Source: an uncultured Verrucomicrobiota bacterium
GTDB lineage: Bacteria > Verrucomicrobiota > Verrucomicrobiia > Limisphaerales > UBA9464
Length of the DNA: 10,507 nucleotides
Direction: 5' to 3'
NCBI GenBank assembly: GCA_903864375.1
Contig: CAIPFS010000253.1
Coordinates: forward strand, 1-10,507
The position numbers were made by a program, and so were the translations under genes. Positions 6,635 to 10,507 of this stretch are shown piece after piece (the stretch's first letter is position 1; each line of letters starts with the position of its first letter). Below the pieces are notes generated by a model. The model had not been told where the DNA came from and did not search any database. It saw nothing but the letters and a program-made list of their open reading frames with translations.

Positions 6635-7416
6635 AACTGCTTTTTTCCGAGGCCGTTCCCGATCCGGACCATTACGTCTATCCGTATGCCATCTGGGGAT
6701 TCCTCGAGAACGGTGAGACGCCGGCGACCGCATTTTCCGCAGGCTTCCTGCCCAGCTCTCCGGATCTGGACCGCTTCTACCTCGTTCGACAGGTACGGGT
6801 CCCTCTCGCGGGCTGGAAGCCCAATTCCGAAAATCGTCGAATCCTTCGTAAATTGACAGGAACCAGGCTGGAGCTCGTTCCCAGAAATCGGTGGAGTGAG
6901 CTTCCGGAGGACCGTCCACGATGGGTGGACTGGGCGGCACAGAGTTTCGGTCCGGGCGTGATGAGTCGGCAACGGATGGACCGTTTGATGGCGTCGCCCG
7001 TTGTCAGCCATGTTCTTCGACTGGTTGAGACCAACACCGGACGCGAGTTGGCGGTGGCCCTCCTCTATTTGGAAGCGCCCTCGGTGGCCTACTATTACTA
7101 TGCCTTTTACGATCCAGCCCCGGAATGGCGGTATCTCGGGATCGGCCTGATGACCCGTGCGGTTGAAGAATTTTCCGCCCGGGGCTTTTACCATCTCCAT
7201 CTGGGGACCTGCTACACCGAAGCGGCGCTCTACAAGACCCAGTTTGACGGTGTGGAGTTTTTCAACGGGCTTTTGTGGACCAGCCAATTGCCGGAATTAA
7301 AGCACCTCATCCGGACTCCATTGCCGGGTTGTCACCGATTGGAAACACCGGAGTTCCTGGCCTTTCAACAGGCATCGCTCGCTGAATTGGCCGGAGCTTC
7401 ACCCTTCCGAACCTGA
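6631..7416 (+). CDS. ATE/Bpt-like aminoacyl-tRNA-dependent transferase (arginyl-tRNA-protein transferase homologue)
   Basis: A 261-residue protein starting at the ATG at 6631, which overlaps the racemase stop as ATGA. The C-terminal GNAT-like domain matches the arginyl-tRNA-protein transferase signature in order: 'ELAVALLYLEAPSVAYYYYAFYDP' (139-162), 'WRYLGIGLMTRAVEEFSARGFYHLHLGTCY' (split as 166-180 and 181-195) and 'ALYKTQFDGVEFFNG' (199-213). This follows the family order of visible 'Y.FYDP', 'SLGT...I', 'YLGY' and 'M.YK..F.P'. Residues 53-75 ('RQVRVPLAGWKPNSENRRIL') correspond to the 'VRV....F.PSRSQRR' region. The N-terminal cysteines that bind zinc or an iron-sulfur cluster in known ATE enzymes are absent; the only cysteines are at 194 and 234. 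Family members move an amino acid from charged tRNA onto a free alpha-amine. Here the acceptor may be the product of the coupled ligase and racemase rather than a protein N-terminus; that is inference. A FemX/GNAT-type transferase is the alternative label. Confidence 0.75.
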   Translation: MKLLFSEAVPDPDHYVYPYAIWGFLENGETPATAFSAGFLPSSPDLDRFYLVRQVRVPLAGWKPNSENRRILRKLTGTRLELVPRNRWSELPEDRPRWVDWAAQSFGPGVMSRQRMDRLMASPVVSHVLRLVETNTGRELAVALLYLEAPSVAYYYYAFYDPAPEWRYLGIGLMTRAVEEFSARGFYHLHLGTCYTEAALYKTQFDGVEFFNGLLWTSQLPELKHLIRTPLPGCHRLETPEFLAFQQASLAELAGASPFRT

Positions 7417-7467
7417 GCCAGCCCCGGACCACGGGCAAATTGACGCATCGGAACCAACTTTCCGCAA

Positions 7468-7518
7468 GATAAAGGGACAGGTGATTTATTTGAATTACAG
7501 AGGGACAGGCACTTTATC
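7468..7518. repeat. Paired GGGACAGG repeat, possible RAYT/REP-like element remnant
   Basis: In the gap between the transferase and the cysteine desulfurase gene, two imperfect copies of the same roughly 20-base motif lie 28 bases apart. Copy 1 has GGGACAGG at 7474-7481 followed by TGATTTAT; copy 2 has GGGACAGG at 7502-7509 followed by CACTTTAT. The outer edges also form an inverted pair, GATAAAG (7468-7474) and CTTTATC (7512-7518). The local AT content is higher than in the flanking genes. Motifs of the form 'GGGACAGGCAC..TTTAT' recur in many bacterial genomes around IS200/RAYT-type tyrosine transposases; that link is from memory. No transposase is present here. The pair may also act as a transcription end between the two convergent genes. 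A further inverted pair, AACCAAC (7452-7458) and GTTGGTT (7552-7558), surrounds it and may be chance. Confidence 0.5.
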
Positions 7519-7557
7519 AAATCCACATAGAGCCACCTCCCAATGGCGAAGGTTGGT

Positions 7558-8718
7558 TTAGTGGGGTCTCGAAAAAGCTGACCTGAGGCGGCTCAGGATG
7601 AGTGGAAGTTGGCGAATCACGGTTTCAACTTCGACCTCGGTGGTTTCCCGCCCCAGGGAAAGTCGGACCAATGCGTTTGACTCGGCAGCCGAGACCCCCA
7701 TGGCCTTCAATACATGGCTGGGCTCCAACGAACCCGCCGAACAGGCCGAACCGCTCGACGCGCAGATGCCGTCCAAATCAAGCGCCGCCATCAATGCGAT
7801 GCTATCGGCACCCTTCACTGAAAATGCCAGGGTGTTGGGCAGACGTTCCGTGGGATGGCCGCGGAGGGTCACTCCGGGAATCTGGGCTGCCGCAGAACCG
7901 AGTTGTTGGGTCCAGCGTTTCAAAGGCTCCGGTTCGAACACCGCGGTTGCAACAAAGCGCTCGAAGGCCTCCACCAAGCCGGCAATGGCCGCCAGATTTT
8001 CAGTTCCTGCCCGTCGTTCATTTTCCTGTCCGCCTCCCAGTTGCAAGGGCGGGAGTTGCAACGGAGATCGGACGAACAAGGCGCCCGCCCCTTTGGGTCC
8101 GTGAAATTTGTGGGCGCAGACGGGAACCAGATCGGCCTCGAATTGATGGATGTCGACGAAGGGCAATTTGCCGAAGGCCTGGACCGCGTCCGTATGGAAC
8201 ACGATGCCCCGCTCCCGGCACATCCGCCCGATCTCAGCCACGGGCTGAATCGTTCCCACCTCATTATTGGCTGCCATGACCGAGACCAGGATGGTGTCAG
8301 GGCGGAGCGATTGATTGATGCTTTCGGGTGAAATTCGACCGTGCGAATCCACCGGAACGATTGTCAGCTCAAAGCCCTCGCGATGGGCAAGATGACGGAA
8401 CGTATCCCGAACAGCAGGGTGTTCAACGGAAGATACAACCAGGTGGCGACCGTGTTCAGCCCGAAGTCTTGCGGCTCCCAGCACCGCCAGGTTGTTGGAT
8501 TCGGTGCCACCGCCGGTAAACACGACCTCGCTGGGCTTGCAACGCCATTGGGCCGCAAGCCGATAGCGAAATTCGTCCAAAGCGGAACGGGCAGCCCGGC
8601 CAACCGAATGGACGCTCGATGGATTGCCCCAGACCCTTTCAAAATAGGGTTCCATGGCTAGCCGCACTCCGGAATCGAGGGGAGTGGTGGCATTGTAATC
8701 CATGTAAATCGTCCGCAT
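7558..8718 (-). CDS. Cysteine desulfurase (NifS/IscS type)
   Basis: A 386-residue fold-type I PLP enzyme that removes sulfur from L-cysteine, giving alanine and an enzyme-bound persulfide for iron-sulfur clusters or tRNA thiolation. From the ATG at 8718, the start 'MRTIYMDYNATTPLD' matches the family N-terminus. 'GGGTESNNLA' binds the cofactor phosphate, 'SSVEHPAV' holds the stacking histidine, 'HTDAVQAFGK' the aspartate and glutamine that contact PLP, and 'AHKFHGPKGAGALF' the Schiff-base lysine. The loop 'SSGSACSAGSLEPSHVL' carries the catalytic cysteine and its short length fits the NifS/IscS (class I) group. The ATG at 8727 would add three residues; longer frames reach 8862 but look non-coding. 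No IscU, IscR or thiolase partner is visible, so NifS, IscS or a tRNA-thiolation role cannot be separated. It converges with the operon upstream and is divergent from the phosphatase gene. Confidence 0.95.
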   Translation of the reverse strand: MRTIYMDYNATTPLDSGVRLAMEPYFERVWGNPSSVHSVGRAARSALDEFRYRLAAQWRCKPSEVVFTGGGTESNNLAVLGAARLRAEHGRHLVVSSVEHPAVRDTFRHLAHREGFELTIVPVDSHGRISPESINQSLRPDTILVSVMAANNEVGTIQPVAEIGRMCRERGIVFHTDAVQAFGKLPFVDIHQFEADLVPVCAHKFHGPKGAGALFVRSPLQLPPLQLGGGQENERRAGTENLAAIAGLVEAFERFVATAVFEPEPLKRWTQQLGSAAAQIPGVTLRGHPTERLPNTLAFSVKGADSIALMAALDLDGICASSGSACSAGSLEPSHVLKAMGVSAAESNALVRLSLGRETTEVEVETVIRQLPLILSRLRSAFSRPH

Positions 8719-8836
8719 GACGGCCATCTTGCACCGGGAAAGCCGGTTATCCAAGGAGACCCACTCGGCGAAGTCGCCGGAAGGACGACAGTCAGGGTTG
8801 AACCGGGAAGAACTCCTCCATAACCTTAACCCGCCG

Positions 8837-10390
8837 ATGGACCCCCAGCCAGCAGCGCCCAACCCGTATCCGTCAACGGAACGCCCACCTTTGCGAGCGT
8901 TGATCGTGGAAGACTCACGGGTCGATGCGGCCGTCCTGATCCAATTGCTGCGGGCCGGTGGCTGGCAGGTGATTCATGAACGGGTCGATCGACCTGAAAG
9001 TTTCCGGCAGGCCTTGGAACAACGTCCATGGGATGTCATTCTCTGCGACCATACCATGCCCGGGTTCAGCGCCCCGGAAGCATTGGAGGTTCTGCAAACC
9101 ACGGCTCTGGACATTCCTTTTCTCATCATTTCGGGAGGAATTCAGGAGGGCGTCGCCATACAGGCCATGAAATCTGGCGCGTCGGATTTCATCATGAAAG
9201 GAGCACTGGGGCGGTTGGTGCCTGCAGTCGAGCGGGAACTTCGCGACGTCGCATCGCGACGCGCCCGCCGACAGGCGGAGGCCACCCTCCGGGAAAGCGA
9301 ATTGCGTTATCGTTCCGTTTGGGAGAACTCCACTGACGCAGTCCTGCTTCTTGATTTGGAGGGGATCATCCGCTTTGCCAACCCGGCTGTTCGGCGGGTA
9401 TTTGAGAGGAACCCCGACGAAACGGTGGGCGGAACCCTAGACATTTTTCAGCCCGGCGACGTCCCTCCGGGAACGTGGTGGAGCCGCGTCAGCGGGCCCA
9501 GGGGCGGCCAGTCTTACACCACGGTCGCCAGAAAGGCGGACGGATCGGCGGTTGAGGTCGACCTCGCGGCAACAACCATGAAAATGGGTGATCAGCAATG
9601 GATCGTCGCCTTTTTCCGGGATGTCACCGAGCGGCGCCGGGCCGAACGGGAATTACAACGGAGCCGGGAGGAATTTGCGGCTGCCCGGGAAATTCAACAA
9701 CGACTCTTTCCCCGATCGTTCCCAACTCTGAACGGGTTCGATCTTGCAGGTATTTCCCATCCAGCAGAATCCGCTGGCGGTGACTACTTTGATTTTCTTC
9801 CAATGGCGGAAGGCGGTTTGGGATTGGTGGTCGCCGACGTCAGTGGGCACGGAGTGGGACCTGCATTGCTCATGGCCGAAACACGTGCCTATCTTCGCCC
9901 TTTAGCCAGACGTCATGCAACCCCCGGGGAAATGCTGACCATTGCCCAACAGTTGCTCGCCGAAGACTTGGGGGATGAGCGGTACATCACGGTCCTTGCC
10001 GTACGACTGAACCCCGTGGAACTGACGTTGACTTATGCAAATGCAGGACATCCACCGGGATTGCTGCTTGACCGTAACGGAACGGTCAAATACCGGCTGA
10101 AACGCACTGGACGACCCATTGGTAAACAAGGCGACATTCCCTACCCGTCCAGCGAAACGATCCCGCTGACATCCGGCGACTTGCTCCTCATGCTGACAGA
10201 TGGCATCGATGAAGCCATGAGATCGGACGGCGAATGCTTCGGTCTTGAGCGCGCCGCCGAGGTTTTAAAGGAACACCGTAATGCCAGTTCCAGTGAAATT
10301 GTCGAACGTCTATGCAAGGCGGCCCGCGATTTTGCCGCGCCGGAACCACAAGCGGATGATCTGACAGTCTTGGTCGCTAAAGTCCTTTAG
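8837..10390 (+). CDS. Response regulator with REC, PAS and PP2C (RsbU/SpoIIE-type) phosphatase domains
   Basis: A 517-residue cytoplasmic signalling protein from the ATG at 8837. The REC domain (about 18-130) starts 'LRALIVEDSRVDA', with the phospho-acceptor Asp71 in 'VILCDHTMPG' and Lys121 in 'DFIMKGALGRLVPAVEREL'. A PAS domain (about 150-265) runs from 'ESELRYRSVWENSTDAVLLLD' (split as 154-163 and 164-174) to 'FFRDVTERRRAE'. After a coiled linker ('REIQQRLFP') comes the PP2C/SpoIIE domain, with metal-binding acids in 'SAGGDYFDF' (Asp316) and 'VVADVSGHGVGPALL' (Asp334), then 'ANAGHPPGLLL', 'LMLTDGIDEA' (Asp455) and 'QADDLTVLV' (Asp507, Asp508). By family knowledge, such proteins remove phosphate from an anti-sigma-factor antagonist in response to a histidine kinase signal. 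No kinase, STAS or anti-sigma gene is in view. The frame is open upstream to 8717 but antisense to the desulfurase start; 8837 sits just before the REC domain, though it lacks a clear ribosome binding site. Confidence 0.92.
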   Translation: MDPQPAAPNPYPSTERPPLRALIVEDSRVDAAVLIQLLRAGGWQVIHERVDRPESFRQALEQRPWDVILCDHTMPGFSAPEALEVLQTTALDIPFLIISGGIQEGVAIQAMKSGASDFIMKGALGRLVPAVERELRDVASRRARRQAEATLRESELRYRSVWENSTDAVLLLDLEGIIRFANPAVRRVFERNPDETVGGTLDIFQPGDVPPGTWWSRVSGPRGGQSYTTVARKADGSAVEVDLAATTMKMGDQQWIVAFFRDVTERRRAERELQRSREEFAAAREIQQRLFPRSFPTLNGFDLAGISHPAESAGGDYFDFLPMAEGGLGLVVADVSGHGVGPALLMAETRAYLRPLARRHATPGEMLTIAQQLLAEDLGDERYITVLAVRLNPVELTLTYANAGHPPGLLLDRNGTVKYRLKRTGRPIGKQGDIPYPSSETIPLTSGDLLLMLTDGIDEAMRSDGECFGLERAAEVLKEHRNASSSEIVERLCKAARDFAAPEPQADDLTVLVAKVL

Positions 10391-10396
10391 GACTTT
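10379..10396 (+). terminator. Possible hairpin at the 3' end of the phosphatase gene
   Basis: AAAGTCC (10379-10385) and GGACTTT (10390-10396) form a perfect 7-base-pair stem with a 4-base loop, overlapping the stop codon TAG at 10388-10390. There is no run of T after it and the stem is AT-rich, so it would be a weak intrinsic terminator at best. It is the only clear inverted repeat directly at the end of this gene. Confidence 0.25.
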
Positions 10397-10447
10397 GGAC
10401 AAGGGAAAGGGTTCGCTTGGAAGAACCGACGGTCCCTCGTCATTGAA

Positions 10448-10507
10448 CTACGACTGAACCAGCACCGGGCTCTGCTTCAAATCCCGCAATCCAAAGAGGG
10501 ACTGGTC
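10448..10507 (-). CDS. Possible C-terminal end of a minus-strand gene running off the right edge
   Basis: On the minus strand the frame from the window edge encodes 'DQSLFGLRDLKQSPVLVQS' and stops at TAG (10450-10448). The residues look protein-like and the position fits a gene converging on the phosphatase gene. Only 19 residues are visible, no family is recognisable, and a second minus frame and one plus frame are also open over the same bases, so this could be chance. Confidence 0.25.
   Translation of the reverse strand, partial: DQSLFGLRDLKQSPVLVQS

Noticed and set aside
5792..6940. Long minus-strand open frame of 382 codons
   Set aside because: It is antisense to the racemase and the ATE-like gene, both strongly supported by motifs.
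1..10507. CRISPR arrays, tRNA or rRNA genes, riboswitches
   Set aside because: No regularly spaced repeats, cloverleaf-like sequence or rRNA-like stretch was seen on either strand by reading; almost the whole window is protein coding.

Overview
The window reads as about 60% GC bacterial chromosome, most likely from the Verrucomicrobiota or a close PVC-group relative. That assignment is an inference. It rests on the C-terminal 'SSDLIHWTSVG...FYRV' wall or secretion-type ending of the first protein, on a pseudopilin-like protein ending 'FDLW...NW', and on a degraded nucleotidyltransferase of a type common in that phylum. No rRNA, tRNA, CRISPR array or intact insertion sequence was found.

Layout from left to right. 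Positions 2-559 (+) are the C-terminal part of a secreted protein with a cohesin-like beta domain. On the minus strand lies a probable transcription unit, read right to left: a secreted dienelactone-hydrolase-family protein (2009-2779), a Gfo/Idh/MocA oxidoreductase (825-1961), and a decayed nucleotidyltransferase-fold gene (441-809) that has lost its catalytic acids and its middle. Divergent from this unit is a membrane-anchored pseudopilin-like protein (2880-3572, +). It converges on a GNAT acetyltransferase (3601-4014, -).

The centre of the window (4128-7416, +) is the most striking part. Three genes are joined by two 4-base ATGA stop/start overlaps: a PurD-like ATP-grasp ligase, a divergent alanine racemase, and a protein with the fold signature of arginyl-tRNA-protein transferases (ATE/Bpt) but without their N-terminal cysteines. 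This looks like a tightly co-translated pathway. An ATP-dependent amide ligase, a D-amino-acid-forming racemase and an aminoacyl-tRNA-dependent transferase could together build or cap a small peptide-like molecule or a cell-envelope component. I do not recognise it as a described system; the function is inference.

Behind the operon is a short intergenic region (7417-7557) with two imperfect copies of a GGGACAGG-type motif, which looks like a remnant of a RAYT/REP-like mobile repeat. Then come a NifS/IscS-type cysteine desulfurase (7558-8718, -) and, divergent from it, a REC-PAS-PP2C (RsbU/SpoIIE-type) signalling phosphatase (8837-10390, +). The last 60 bases may hold the end of another minus-strand gene.
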